Assembly (NCBI RefSeq): GCF_963678635.1
Contig: NC_087063.1
Span: 67,498,727 to 67,562,726, forward strand
DNA length: 64,000 nucleotides
Direction: 5' to 3'
DNA from: Symsagittifera roscoffensis
Lineage: Eukaryota > Xenacoelomorpha > Acoela > Convolutidae
A program made the position numbers and the translations under genes. This document shows positions 13,635 through 40,776 of the stretch, piece by piece; position 1 is the first letter of the stretch; each line of letters opens with the position of its first letter. The notes under the pieces were generated by a model, which was not told where the DNA came from, did no database searches, and worked only from the letters and a program-made list of their open reading frames with translations.

Positions 13635-15299
13635 CTATTCTCTTTCCCATATTTCGGAAAAGCTAGCTTCAAAATTGTTCAAATGGTTAACAGACGACGA
13701 AGAAGTTGTTTCCGCATATTTGAAGAGAACTCGTTTCGGTAAAATTCTAGCAGCCGGTTTAGTAGTGCTGCTAGCCGGAAGCAAACGTATAACTGGCGTT
13801 GAAGTTGTTTTAATTTCTTGGCTGAACCCGCGCTCACTTATAGGCGGAGTCAGCATTGAATATTCAGTTTGGGTTAGTGGTGGCCTCTCGCTAGATTCTT
13901 CTAAATATTGACTAAACGAAGAAATGTCGAACACTTCTTGATATTGTGAATTAGAAAACGACTTTGCATACTTCGATGCACTTGAACTTGAGTAAGAGAT
14001 TCTGTTCTGGGAATCAAAAGCCATTGCCGATGAACTCCGTTTGAAAGATGATTTTGAGCTCTTGTTTTTCGACGATGTGGCATGGTCCGTGTTGCGTAAT
14101 ATATCATAATATAGACGAGAGGCTTTCGACTAAAAAAACTTTAAGCATCAAACACGTAACCGCACAAAAGTATCTCTATTCTATGTTTCAATTTTCAAAA
14201 GAAATCGACGAAGCAATGAAACGAACAATCTCACATCAATTCCTTAAAACCGAGAGGATTATTTATTTACCATGATTAGGTCGGTATGTGAAGCACCTTT
14301 TGGAAGCTGCGAGCTTTCAACTGAAGGCTCCAACGAGGATATGTTGCAGTTTTTACACTTGATGCATTTTGAGCATAACTTTGATGAGTTTCTACTACTA
14401 GGAAAGACATCCGTTTGTACTGAGCTTGAGACAAGACTTTTGGCTCGGTTTAGCGACGAACAACTTCCTGCTTCTGAACAAAATTAGCTTAAAAACAACA
14501 AAAGCTGAGTGAAAACTAAACAAACTAGGCTCATTTTCTGCAGAATTGCTTGTTTTGAGGATTTTCTCATAAGTGAAAAATTAAAATGGTACAAATTTTA
14601 GAACATTTACTCGATTGTGCAGCTATCAAATGAAGAGGAAGCGCGCTCTTGATGAAATCCTTCAAAGGCAAACTTGATACTGTTTCGCTTGATCTTTGAG
14701 GACTGTTTGAAATGAGTACAGGTTTAAGCTGAAGTTCATTTAGGAGGTTTGATTTCAGTCGAAGCACTTTGACACCTAACTCGGCTAGTTTGGACACCAC
14801 AGTACGACACGAAATGGTTTGGAAAAACTTGATTGACAATGTCAAAAATAATTCAGGTCCAGCGTTCAAAAAGATGATCAAAAGGCTGAAATATCATAAA
14901 CCGAAAATAAACATGATTCGACTTTTGGCAAAATTTGAAAAAATTGAAATAATAATTACGTTTCTTTTTCTACCAGAAATATTTTGCTAGTGCAAAAATG
15001 GTTCAAAAATTAACTAAAAACTTAATAGATTACTTTGTGAGATTTTCAACATCAAAGCAGATAATTTGATCAAATGCCGTCAAGACATTCCAGCAGTCTA
15101 GAATTTCTTGACCACGATGGACTACAACAAAATTGTGTTTCACAGACAGCTTAGTCAGCTCTGTGTTTTTCGTAGGAAACAAGTTCGTCCATGTAAATTG
15201 GTGGCCTTGAGATAAAGAGACAGACTCATTTTTAGAATTCGAAATAAACTCGGCCGACTGCAACTGTTTCAATTCTACTTGCATCAGTTTTGAATGTTT
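13635..15299 (-). CDS. Uncharacterised four-exon gene, about 407 aa
   Basis: The exons are 15299-15034, 14885-14611, 14473-14271 and 14129-13635 (stop TAG). All introns are GT-AG, and the phases (2, 1, 0) fit exactly across 413 codons. The first usable ATG is at 15284; an in-frame TAG at 15302-15300 could be an acceptor or a 5'UTR stop. The central part is hydrophobic and ordered (NFVVVHRGQEILDCWNVL, then TVVSKLAELGVKVLRLKS), which suggests an alpha/beta domain. Exon 3 has a Cys cluster (CSKCIKCKNC) that could bind metal. Exon 4 is Ser/Thr/Pro-rich and probably disordered. I do not recognise the family. The stop lies 281 bp upstream of the SDCCAG8 start on the same strand, unusually close for this locus. 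Exon structure is the main support. Confidence 0.6.
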
Positions 15300-18029
15300 C
15301 TATGAAAACTGCTCATCTGAAAACGCACATAAGTTATATATTCTCTATACACACTCAGCAGCCCAAGCAAAAATTTGCCATACGTCTCGGTTTAGGACGA
15401 AGCCAAAAAACCTAGCCAACTGATAGTTGGAAAAGAGTAAAGAACGCAAGAAAACAGAAAAAAAAACAGACTTTGTTGAAAACTTTCGCATTTCGAAGAA
15501 AAAAATAGCTCCTTTCAGCTCTTTGAATTTCTAGAACAATTTATGATTGGAGCTTTTTTGATAACATTATCCCAACTTGAGAAAACTGGATCAGCAGGTA
15601 ATGTTTTCATTCCTCTGGAACTCTTTCGAAACTAGAAATCCTTCATGAACTTTTGCGCCATTTGCACGTTCATTTTTGGAAAGTGCTTTTTATGTCACTT
15701 TCAGCAGATTAACTTCAATTGAACTCAAAATTGCATATATAACTAAGTGCATTCATAAATCCATTAATATGTATGAATGCACATCTGAAGTTATTAGAGC
15801 ATTTTAAGACTTTTACCTAAAAAACAACGAAAAAAATCACCAAGATCTATGGAAGAGTCTTCACTCCGTTCATTACTCTTAATAAGGCATTTAAAAAAGG
15901 GTATATATTCTATTTTCCATTTCTTTTGTTCATATTCACGAGTCAGTTTTCAACTGTTCAAGGATAGAAAACGGTCTGCTTCTTGAAATTTAAAATTGGC
16001 ATTTCGGTGAGATTGGGTCAATTTTTTCCAAAACAATGACATAAATGAAACAGCCGAAGTCAAAACCGAACACCCAAAATAGAAAAATCAGAGCAAGCAA
16101 ATCAAAACCTTAATAGTTCACACAACCTGGAAATTCAAGTAGTTTATAGGCACTCAACGCACAAAAAGACTTAGAAACTAATAGAAGTTGTTAAAGCCCC
16201 ATGCCCTTCAATACACACACTCACACAAATTTATTTTCGCTCATTTAACGACAAAATAATTGGCCAATAATCCGATATAAAAAAGGCCGAAACTTATGAA
16301 ACCGAGAAGACAAAAGATACAAAAAAAACGAAATTAAGAAAAGAAAAAAAAGACTTGAAAGCTGAAACAACATTTATAACTCCCATCCTCTCCTTTTCAC
16401 ACACTCAATTATTTTTGCATATTAAAGGACGCAATATGAGCCCAAAGAAGCGGAAATAATATAGGTCGAAACATATTTAACCGAAAAGAACATAAAATTA
16501 AAAAAAAAACAAATTGGTTAAATTCCAACCAACCTAATAAAACAAATTTCGAATATATTTTCGGATATTCAAAATGCAAATAAGCTCAAAATATGTCTGT
16601 TGCTTTCCAACAGAGAGACGACTGCTGCAGTTCTGAGTGCAATAAGCTTAAAATAGAGATCTTGAAATTGGAGATCATGCTGTGGACAAAGTTGCTAACG
16701 GAATAAAACTCTAGTACCCGATTGCAATACCCTTGCTTATCGCAAGGAAAAAGATAAAATATGCACCATTTTGCTTCAAAAACGGGATTATTTTTTCATT
16801 CAGCTGAAGAAATCTGTTCAATTTAGAAACACCAGGCCACTACAATTTTAGCGCCTTACCTTAGTTATTATAAGCATATTTGTCGTTGTTCAGCAATTGA
16901 ATTCTATTTGAAGTTCAAAAATCAAACAAAGAAAAATCAAGAGCTTGATTTGACTTCCTACGCGAGCACAAATTTCAAATATGGGTCTCGAAAGTCAATA
17001 TTTGAATCTGTAATCAGAGAAATTAATAACAACAATTCATCTCAATCGCCCCTTGCAGTCTAGCCGCCAAAAATTTTCCAAAAGGCTCATTGGTTTTCTA
17101 CAAATTTTCTACAAGAAATTTTGTTTTCTACAAGAAATTTAGTCGCTAATTAGTACTAATTGATAGTACGCGTGGCGGGAAAAAATCTAAAAGATGCTGA
17201 AACGGCAGATTCTTCTAGGCGCGGTCTCGAAAACGGGAACGTCACACGTTTGCGAAAAACTGCCCCTGGCCAAAAAAAATTCTGCAGACGCCATTGATTA
17301 TATCGCTAGAGTTAATTTATTTTAGGAGTACTTCGAGGCTGTCAGCAATTTGAAATCCTATATGTCAAACAGAAACCACACGAGGTTGGTCGTCTTAAGA
17401 AAAAGAAAGATGCAATAAATTATTGTTTTACTTTTTAGCGCTCATTCGCATTCAATATATTTACAGTATGTACAGAACAGTTTTGATGATCTTAGTATTA
17501 TGAAACAACTCCGAGCATTCACAGATTGGCTTAACATAATGGCATTGGCAACACTAGGAACATACCACAAATTTTATTCATGAGGACTGTAATAAAAGTA
17601 ACTGCCAGTTCCTTTTTAAAAATTATTACAAACAGTTTTGAAGAATGCGTTGAATGTGAACTGCGAAAAAGCTGAATTTACAAACAAAAATAGAAATTTT
17701 TCATTAGCATTACGAAATTAAATTAGCTACAGGCTTCAGATCATGATCATATCAGAGCAAAGTCGAAGAAGGCTAATTTGAATGAACTTATTCCAGCGGC
17801 CGTTATCATATCAGCGCCTATCTGAATTACAAATATACAGATTATATTGCCAAACAAATGATTTCGTTAGGGTGCTATGCTAATATACATAATTTAATGG
17901 TAATTATAGAGACAGAAAAATATCAGGAGAGATCCGTTTACCCACCCAAATCTAAGAGTGGGAGTAACTAGTAAACTAGTTTTTTAAACTAAACTCTACT
18001 TTACCAGAGGCAGGGCTACGAAAATTTTT
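15300..18029. other. Gene-poor spacer
   Basis: This 2.7-kb AT-rich stretch lies between the uncharacterised gene and the 3' end of the FOXJ gene. I see no exon on either strand. Near 16690-16750 is a copy of the conserved SINE tail (CTCTAGTACCCGATTGCAAT followed by the CTTGC-TTAT-CGCAAG hairpin). Confidence 0.5.
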
Positions 18030-33166
<15,137 letters not shown>

Positions 33167-33844
33167 ATTGACCTGAAAAGCCATGGCCTCTAATAAGTGT
33201 CGTTCGCTATTCGATGATCCATGAAAAAGGGAAAGCTCGAGTTCATTAAAGAGTCATCGCACCAGAAACAAAAATCTTGCGAAACTAGGAAACTTTCTAT
33301 TGAACTCAAGGAAGCAGAACAGAAGACCGATACTTGTTCAGAAAATCTTAAATTTTGAATATCGAAATTTTTGAAATATCATGATCACAATTTTCGACAC
33401 TTCCGATACCACATAAAAAGATCATTGTAAGCTAGCAGACGGGGAAGGAGTGCCACTACGTCCAAAATAAATTGAGAAACGTTTCAAAACAAAAATTTCA
33501 AAATGTTGCTTGGAATGTTCTTTGCAGAAAACACGTCAAGAAACACAATCGACGGCGATTAATGAAAATTCAAAAACAATTATTGAGCTGAAACTGATCC
33601 GACATAACTTGGGTAAATTCCCCGTAGAACCGAAATCAAAATAAATGTCATGAAAAACTTCGAACTGTAAAATTTTATTCTTGAAACTTTAGCTATTTAT
33701 GCGATCCGGAGTGTAGCATTAAAGTAATGCTTCCCATAAAACGACCAGTCAAAGTTGGTAAAATTACAAATTGCAGGAGCAAATCAAAACACTAAACGGT
33801 TTTAAAACGAAAATTGCTTAGAGCACAAAAAAATCACTTCTCAG

Positions 33845-34060
33845 ATTTATCAAATAAGCCGACAAAACATCAGCAGACAAATCATAGGCCAACAATTTTT
33901 TGGAGCTGAGTTTCCCCCTTAAAAAATACAGAGCCTGGTCAAATTTGAACCCAGGACCTCTGCCGTCCAAGGTGTATTCAATACTTCCAACTAAGTGTGT
34001 CGGAGATGCTGAGACAAATGAATACATTATGAGCCAAGATACCAAGTGATTCTGTTAAGC
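33845..34060 (-). repeat. tRNA-derived SINE fragment
   Basis: CCTGGTCAAATTTGAACCCA, ACCTCTGCCGTCCAAGG and GTGTGTCGGAGATGCTGAG reproduce the head of the copies at 7.8 and 12.0 kb. Confidence 0.55.
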
Positions 34061-34065
34061 AAAAC

Positions 34066-34578
34066 ATTTTTGCTTGTGTATACACTTCGCATACACCAGC
34101 AAAAATATGACCGATAACGCTACAGAGAAAAACTGAATGAGTAAAACTTTGAGTCTACAAAAATTCTCAAGTGACGCACGACAATTATGAGACATAAGCA
34201 GTGCCAAAAAAAAAAAGAAATTTACCAACTATCAAGCCTCAATTTATAGCGCGGACGCATTTAAACTAGTATACGAAAAAGTTCATTAAAAACCTCCGAC
34301 CCTGTCCAGGTTCGAATCCTCTTATTTTGTCTCCTTCTTTACCTCTACGATACAGATCCATAATACCTTGAAACTGAAGTGCTATTTGCAATATAATAGT
34401 CTGTGGTAATATCCTTAGCATTGGCTGTACTTAATAGCTGGTTATTGATCAAAATGTACACTTTCAAAATGAACACACTTTGTCGCAACAATACTTGCGT
34501 CGCAACAATATTTGCGACCTAGGTTTGAAAAAAAAGATAGTTCATCCTATAACACACGCTTTGCTTGTGTAAATAAGA
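34066..34578 (+). repeat. Interspersed repeat family A, copy 3
   Basis: The best-preserved copy. Landmarks are AAAACTGAATGAGTAAAAC, GCGCGGACGCATTTAAACT, the B-box-like CAGGTTCGAATCC (34308-34320) and CTTAGCATTGGCTGTACTTA. It ends at the hairpin-like ACACGCTTTGCTTGTGT. The B box is on the plus strand, the opposite orientation to the other tRNA-like family. Confidence 0.78.
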
Positions 34579-35229
34579 CAAAAACCACCAAGCCGAAAAA
34601 TTATTTTAAAAAAATCGATCAAAATGTCTCTAAAAATGTTTATATGTGAGTCTCGACGAATGTATTTCACAAAAAAAGAAAACAATGTGGCAAAAAACAA
34701 TAGCCAGCGTTAAATTAAAATTCAATAAAAATTTATCTAGCGGTAACTAAGCTGGAAACATAGTTTTTGTTAAAATTATCAGGAAATGTTCTATTAAAAA
34801 TGTCAAGAAATATGGTACAGCTTTGAATCTCGAAGTTTTTATATCGCCCCGTCTGAAGCACAGAGCCTACAAATCTATTGTTACCTCTAAATCACGCAAT
34901 ATAAAGCGTCTAGAACAATAAAACATTGTCCGAAACTATTAAAACGAAAAAAAAACTTTTAAGTGAAAAAAAAAAACTAACGAGAAGTTATACAAAACGT
35001 GGACTATTAATTTTTACACATAACAGTAAGAAATCAAATTATAAACAACTTTAGTCAAAAAACTTTGAATCGGGTGAAAATTCATGCTGTGGAAACTAAG
35101 CTGAACCAGACAGATAATAGAGCAACACCTAAATTTTCCAATAAAACACTATATAAAAAACTGATACAATTACTAAAGAATACTGCAACATAAATCAATA
35201 GTTCAATTTGCAGTTTAGAGCAAAAGTGC

Positions 35230-35270
35230 ATGTCGGCACGTTACTGTAGTACACTGTAACGTGCCGACAT
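35230..35270. repeat. Perfect 15-bp inverted repeat with 11-nt loop
   Basis: The arms are ATGTCGGCACGTTAC and GTAACGTGCCGACAT with no mismatch, separated by TGTAGTACACT. The arms are GC-richer than the surrounding DNA. Two direct copies of a 24-25-bp unit (TTCAAGGATTGATCATTTCA plus ATGA) follow at once, at 35271-35320. Confidence 0.9.
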
Positions 35271-35509
35271 TTCAAGGATTGATCATTTCAATGATTTCAA
35301 GGATTGATCATTTCAATGATTCAAATGATTTTATTAAACAAGTAGTTTATTAAACGTTCTTTTGAATTTTTCAAATAAGTAATTGAGTCTAAGCAACAGA
35401 AAAATTAGTAATGTATGTTTATTATAATGGTTTCCACTTTACAGTGCAATATCCGCTTGGCTTGATCAAAACATTAGTATGCTCGAAATCGCTTCTGGTT
35501 ATATTAACT

Positions 35510-35880
35510 TATTCTTCACTTGCAATGAGTGGCAGCATGGATAGCCCATTGCTGCGCAAAGAGTGTGAAAAATTCTGACCAACAATTGATGCAAAGGAAT
35601 CCATGACATTTTAGCAAGAGGTGATAGTGATTGAATTAGGTCAGAAACTGCGAAAATTAGAGGCAATAATAGCTAAATTAGAGTAAAAAAAAGCATTAGA
35701 ATTGAATTGAGAGTTCAGAATCATTCGTAAATTTCAAGTCAGTTGGTCTCAAAAGCGGAAAATTTTGGACCAGTTTTTCTCAAATGATACAACTTTGGAA
35801 TTCGAATAATTGCAGAGACAGCATGAAAATGAGACTACAAATGACTACCGTTCTTTGAGGTAGTCAAAGCGGTCACGCAA
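35510..35880 (+). pseudogene. Coiled-coil relic, copy 1 (interrupted by stops)
   Basis: Aligns along its length with 37757-38115: TGGCAGCAT.GATAGC, TTGCTGCGCAAAGAGT, GAATTAGGTCAGAAA and TTCTTTGAGGTAGTCAAAGC. The frame that is open in the other copy has in-frame stops here (for example after AAATTAGAG). Source protein unknown. Confidence 0.6.
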
Positions 35881-37756
35881 AAATTTGCATAACTTCAACA
35901 AAAACTAATATAACTAAGTTTTTGGTGCTTAAAATAAGCATAATTAAGCTGTACCAAGCCTGCTCTCACCCTTTATTCTCTCAAAATTGAAATAAAAATA
36001 AAAAAAAATTTAAACCATTTCTCGATACTGAGAAAACTTTTTGAAATTTTTTTATGTCCTTTGAATCACGACAGAAAGGGCTTCAATTTGGTATATCGCT
36101 CAGTTAACGTTCTTTTATCAATATACGATCATATCTGCAATATATTGGGTTTCAGGCTCAGATTTAAACCCTAGAATTGTCGCCAGCATACAACTGCACA
36201 TCCATATTTAAAAAAAAATCTCAAATGATTTTATATGTAAAATCACATATTTTCACAATATTCCTGTTATTTAGTTATTTTTAGTAGCCCGTATGTGTAT
36301 CATTTGCTGCCATCAAAAATATAAACTCTAAAGTAATAATTTGAAAAACATCAGGCAGAAAAAAAAACATGAATATTTTGAAAATTTTCAAAACAATGAA
36401 AATCGCCACATCCCGATACTTAAACCTTGCAGTAGAACAATATAAATTTTGAGAAGTACTTCAGTTTTTAGGATTTAAAACTTTTGAAATATCACAAAAC
36501 AACGTCATATTTTTGGATGGAGGCCCATTCTGCAACTGCTGGGTGTACATAATCAAAAGGTCAAAAAATTCAAATTTTGGGGTGTTTTTTTTGAAAACTT
36601 GAAAAATTAAAACTTGAAAACTTTTGAAAAATCACAGCAACGACAGATCTTGGAAGCTAAAAGGGTTTGAGCAGTTAAATTTGGAGGAAATCTCGGATTG
36701 TGCGCAGAGAACATCCCACTATAGGGTTAATCATTTCAAAATTCGTGAATTTTAAATCCAAGTTTTTGGAAAAATGATAAAAGCCGCCATATCTCAGAAA
36801 GTAAAAAGATTTGAGCAGTCATATTTGGAGGCAAGATTTGCGACCCCTGAGAGTATTCTGACAGCATTGAACTACACGGTTTGGAAATTCAAATTTGGCA
36901 CCCAATTAAAGGAGTGTGAACTTCAAATTTTGAAAAACTTTCAAATTCAAGTTTTCAGAGAATTTGCGAAGCAATTACAAAAATCGTCTTCTCCTAACTA
37001 AAGGAAACTGTCTATTCATATTTGGAGGGCATATTACCCTCCAAATATTACCCTTAGGAAAAACTGACAGCAACCCACTATCCAGTTGCTAACTTCCAAC
37101 CTAGTGAAGAAAACACTCGAGTCAATTTTGAAAATCGAAAAAATTTCTTAATCATTGCAATATACGCTGTAGCCTAAACGTGAAAAAATTCATTTGTTAA
37201 ACATGAGAAATTAATACAATGAGAAAGCTTAACATCAAAAGCCCGTAACTGTGCAAGTAGCACATATGTTCCGACCAGTCTTTAATAAAACTGCAAAAGA
37301 AATTTTTTTTTCAAAACTAGTTCAGTTTTTCTGGGTGGTGTGATAAAAGGAGCAGACGTAAATCTATAAATTAGGCATAATCGACTGTCATAGTAATATA
37401 AGAAATATTTTTAAAAATATGTTAAAAAAATGACTCAACGGTCTTCATTTTGGTATATCACGACTGAAAGGGCTTTATTTTGGTATATTACTCGACCCAT
37501 TCCGATGATTATTCGTGGTACCAGATTCCGCGTGGAAAATAAAGAAAAAAGAAACAAAACACACCCGAGATCCTCCATATTTTTCAAATGGTCGGAACAA
37601 TTAAGCTAAGACTTTCACCTGCATGCCTCACAAGAGAAATATCAAACTTCATCAGATTCAATTTTTTTCGCGTTGAAAATTTGTGATGATAAAAAAATTA
37701 ACATGAACAATCTCCTAAAAAAACCAACCTTTTATACTTCACGAATTGGAAAAGTG

Positions 37757-38115
37757 ATAACTCATTTCACGTACACTGAATGGCAGCATTGATAGCCGAT
37801 TGCTGCGCAAAGAGTAGCAAAAATTCTGAATAACGGTTGCTGCAAGGGAATCCAGGAAGTTTTTTTTAGTAAGAGGTGATTGAATTAGGTCAGAAATTGC
37901 AAAAACTAGAGGCAAAAATAGCTAACTTAGAGTTAAAAAAAGCAATAGAATTGAATCGAGAGCTCAGCGTCATTCGTAACTTTTGTGTCCTGGTCTCAAA
38001 AGCTGAAAAATTCCGATCCGTTTTTCTCAAAACTGAGACAGCTTTGGAATCCGAATCACGGCTGAGACGGCTTGAAAGTGAGACTAAATATGACTACTTT
38101 TCTTTGAGGTAGTCA
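37757..38115 (+). pseudogene. Coiled-coil relic, copy 2 (78-codon open frame)
   Basis: The open frame 37876-38112 encodes a heptad-patterned peptide (IELGQKLQKLEAKIANLELK, then SRLRRLESETKYDYFSLR). The flanking bases also match copy 1, so the duplicated unit is larger than the ORF. It may be an ORF fragment of a retrotransposon or a retrocopied gene; no family is recognised. Confidence 0.5.
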
Positions 38116-38775
38116 AAGCGGCCACCGGGCCGTAGCAACAATTTGCATAAAAATTTGCATACCTGAAGAGAATCAAGCCCCAGACCTATGTCCTCAGAAA
38201 AGGTACTAGTGGTAGTACACGCTTTTGGACAACTGTCCAAGGGTTTTCACCCCTCAGTTTTCATCTGGCACGAAATTGAATTTTTTCAGGGTGTTCCAGA
38301 TTCCACAAACTCATAGCACTCGCCATGTGCATGAGTTAACCTCGTGGAATTTTTCTCGGAAGAACGTTTGAAAGGCACATTGATTCTACTGCAGAGGTAT
38401 AGAAAACACTTTGTGTTCGTTACAATGTTTTAAGCAAGTTCTTAATGATTTTTGCTATTTCTGATAGACAAGTTGTTTTCAAGCATTCTATGTTTTTAAA
38501 TCATAGAACTTCCTAGTCGCATTCGTAGAAATGCACAGAACTTTTCTTTTTGCTAAGGTCCAGGACAAAAACATGTTATTAGTTGATTATTTTTTCTTGA
38601 AATTAATATTAAACACAAAGGCTGAAAAATTAGTAATCATGCGAATCGAAAACAAATTAAGGACTTAAATATAAGTAAATATTTGATTGCTTCAACTTGT
38701 GAACACTTGAGCACCCCAGTTTGTCCTGAATTTGTTATTTAAAAGATTTCAAAATTATTACATTGCAGGAAAAGG

Positions 38776-40140
38776 CTAGAAATCTGATGCTGATGTGATA
38801 GATTCGAGGAGTGTCGTTGATATAGACCTCATCGGGTATGTGGGCGTCTCCGAGTTGAACAAAACTATCATTATGTAGTTGGTCACGCCTAATAAAAACA
38901 CTTTGCAACCCTTCTTGACCCAGTACAGCTCCGACATATCATTTTCAGGACCCTCGCTGGAATCGACTTCTTTGGCCATTTGTTCTTCAGACGTCGGCGT
39001 CTCGCCTGAAGCGTTAGCACCTTGTGTGTTGTTGTCTGTTAGTGAGGTAGCTGAAGGTTGACAATCGATCATTCTGATCATCTCGAAATTTGTCTTGATA
39101 AAATCGCATAAGTATGTGCGCATAGTGTCCTTGTCCATGGTTCTGGAGGCGCCTGCTGCAACTGAAGAGTCGCTCGCAATATTTGTGTGAGGATTGAATG
39201 AGAGTACAGAAAGCCGAGTAGTTCTGCTATAACAACAGAAGGCTTGAACATGCGCGTTTGCTTGGCTTTGAATCGGGAAACATCTGTCCTTTATGTGAAG
39301 AGCACCTTGAATTAAATCAATCTTTGTGGCCAGAATTTGTTCAATCTGGTTTATCACTGTCTGGATTTTGACGTCGTTTTCACACAACATGCAGAGCATC
39401 GCATCTTGCATGAGTTGCACCCTCAAAAGTCTAATTGGTGCTGCAGGATTTGTGTAAGGTAGATATACCGGAATGTCTGAGATCGAAGACAGGGTGTTTT
39501 CGTAAATTGAAGTAACGAAGGATACAATTAATCGCATTTCAGGAATCTTAATTAGTTTAAACCATTCGCTCGTACCGCAAACGATTTTACCTCCCATCAT
39601 TATGCAAGCGTGTAAGCATTCACAACTTTCTGTGAAGCCTTCGAGCAGCTCGTTCAAGTCTTTACGTTTTTCACTGAGGATGAAATCGCAAGTGTTGAGA
39701 AGAACGCTAGGAGCTGAAGACGATCTGATAAGTTGCTCAAAGAATGGGGTAAACATCTGGAACTCTCGTTGCAATCTGTTTGTGTGTAAATTGATGTCAT
39801 ACGAGGTAAAGGCAGCCCCACTAAGTTCGTTTCGTCCTTTCAGAAGGACCATACCGGCGGCGAAATCCTGTATTACACAGTTCATGTAATAGGTATGTTC
39901 TTCGTCAACTTGAACTTCGTTTTTCTGGACAGCCACTATCATGATAAACTCCGAAACTGGAAGAAAGCTTGTGATGTGATGCTCACATTTAAACTTTTCG
40001 AGCCTTACATCAAACCTTTGACCGTAAGTAAACGTCCCGCCCATAGGTAAGTAGGTAATTGAGGGAATATTACTTGAATTTACGTTCTTCTGAAGCAAAA
40101 CCTGTCCAGTTTCTGGCACTAGAACAATTATAGATGTCAT
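38776..40140 (-). CDS. FUZ: Fuzzy (FUZ) planar cell polarity/ciliogenesis protein, 454 aa
   Basis: One uninterrupted frame from the ATG at 40140 to TAG at 38776, close to the 418 aa of human FUZ. The longer frame to 40200 starts upstream of GATCGTTTCAG, which looks like a 3' splice site 7 nt before this ATG, so I chose 40140. Fuzzy motifs lie in order: GMVLLKGRNELSG (human AMVLLVGLEELTN), ELLEGFTESCECL and GGKIVCGTSEWFKL (human SGRVVAATEGWWRL). DIPVYLPYTNPAAPIRLLRV (human DYPVYLPHGSPTVPHRLL) and LCMLCE follow. A Ser/Thr/Glu-rich insert near residues 350-400 is extra. Known family role: Fuzzy, Inturned and Wdpcp form the CPLANE module. Inturned-Fuzzy acts as a multi-longin GEF for Rab23 at the ciliary base and supports intraflagellar transport assembly. 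Confidence 0.92.
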   Translation of the reverse strand: MTSIIVLVPETGQVLLQKNVNSSNIPSITYLPMGGTFTYGQRFDVRLEKFKCEHHITSFLPVSEFIMIVAVQKNEVQVDEEHTYYMNCVIQDFAAGMVLLKGRNELSGAAFTSYDINLHTNRLQREFQMFTPFFEQLIRSSSAPSVLLNTCDFILSEKRKDLNELLEGFTESCECLHACIMMGGKIVCGTSEWFKLIKIPEMRLIVSFVTSIYENTLSSISDIPVYLPYTNPAAPIRLLRVQLMQDAMLCMLCENDVKIQTVINQIEQILATKIDLIQGALHIKDRCFPIQSQANAHVQAFCCYSRTTRLSVLSFNPHTNIASDSSVAAGASRTMDKDTMRTYLCDFIKTNFEMIRMIDCQPSATSLTDNNTQGANASGETPTSEEQMAKEVDSSEGPENDMSELYWVKKGCKVFLLGVTNYIMIVLFNSETPTYPMRSISTTLLESITSASDF

Positions 40141-40180
40141 TATTACCCTGAAACGATCTATTAGCTCAAACTGAATAATA

Positions 40181-40235
40181 AACACGCTCAAACCACTCAA
40201 ACACGCTCAAACCACTATAAGCTCAAACCACTTGA
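40181..40235. repeat. Short tandem repeat just upstream of FUZ
   Basis: ACACGCTCAAACCACT occurs twice, followed by a partial copy (AAGCTCAAACCACT). It lies 40-95 bp upstream of the FUZ ATG, in the presumed 5' leader or promoter. Confidence 0.7.
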
Positions 40236-40659
40236 GGAACAAATATGGATGACTTTGATTGAAATCACCCTGAAAAAATTGAAAAAGTCGTTTTAGTCAA
40301 TAAAATACTACAAAATCCCAAAATATTCTGAACAAAACTGCCTGTATCATTAGTAACTTTACAAAGCTTTCGGAATACAAGAAAAAACCAAATTATCAAA
40401 AAAAAATATTCCTACGGAACAAAGTGGACAAAAACAAGCAGACCAACAATAATCTAAATTAGCCGAACACTTTGTTTGCAAAAAAAAACAGGTCTCGACT
40501 GAAATCGAACTCGAGGGCTCAGTCGTCTCATGCATGGGGGCTACAGTAACTTGGAGGAAAGCTGAACCTTCAAAAAAAAGTCGGGCGAAGAGAAGCAAGC
40601 CGATAAATATAAACAGACGGACGATAGCCTGAAAAAGCACAAAACACTAGTTTACAAAA

Positions 40660-40760
40660 AAAATTAGGCCCCGGTCGTATTCGAACCGCAACCCTTTGCG
40701 GTTTCAATCAGTTGTGTTACCTTTAAGCCAGATGCTCCGGATGATTGATTGATTTTGAAG
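40660..40760 (-). repeat. tRNA-like SINE head
   Basis: The minus strand reads GGCTTAAAGGTAACACAACT (A-box-like), then GCAAAGGGTTGCGGTTCGAA (B box), at tRNA-like spacing. It is adjacent to a GAGCTGAGCTTCGCACCACC hairpin remnant at 40780. Confidence 0.5.
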
Positions 40761-40776
40761 TTACAACTCAGGCAGA

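Larger units (their letters stand above)
33185..38775. other. Intergenic region between FOXJ and FUZ
   Basis: About 5.6 kb of AT-rich DNA with no recognisable host gene. It holds a SINE at 33845-34060, repeat A copy 3, a perfect hairpin at 35230-35270 and the two coiled-coil relics. The upstream regulatory region and any 5'UTR exon of the FOXJ gene would lie here, but I could not identify them. Confidence 0.6.

Noticed and set aside
14611-15034. DBF4-like reading of the unknown gene, based on ELGVKVLRL
   Set aside because: Only a few residues agree, and the zinc-finger and kinase-binding motifs of DBF4 are missing.
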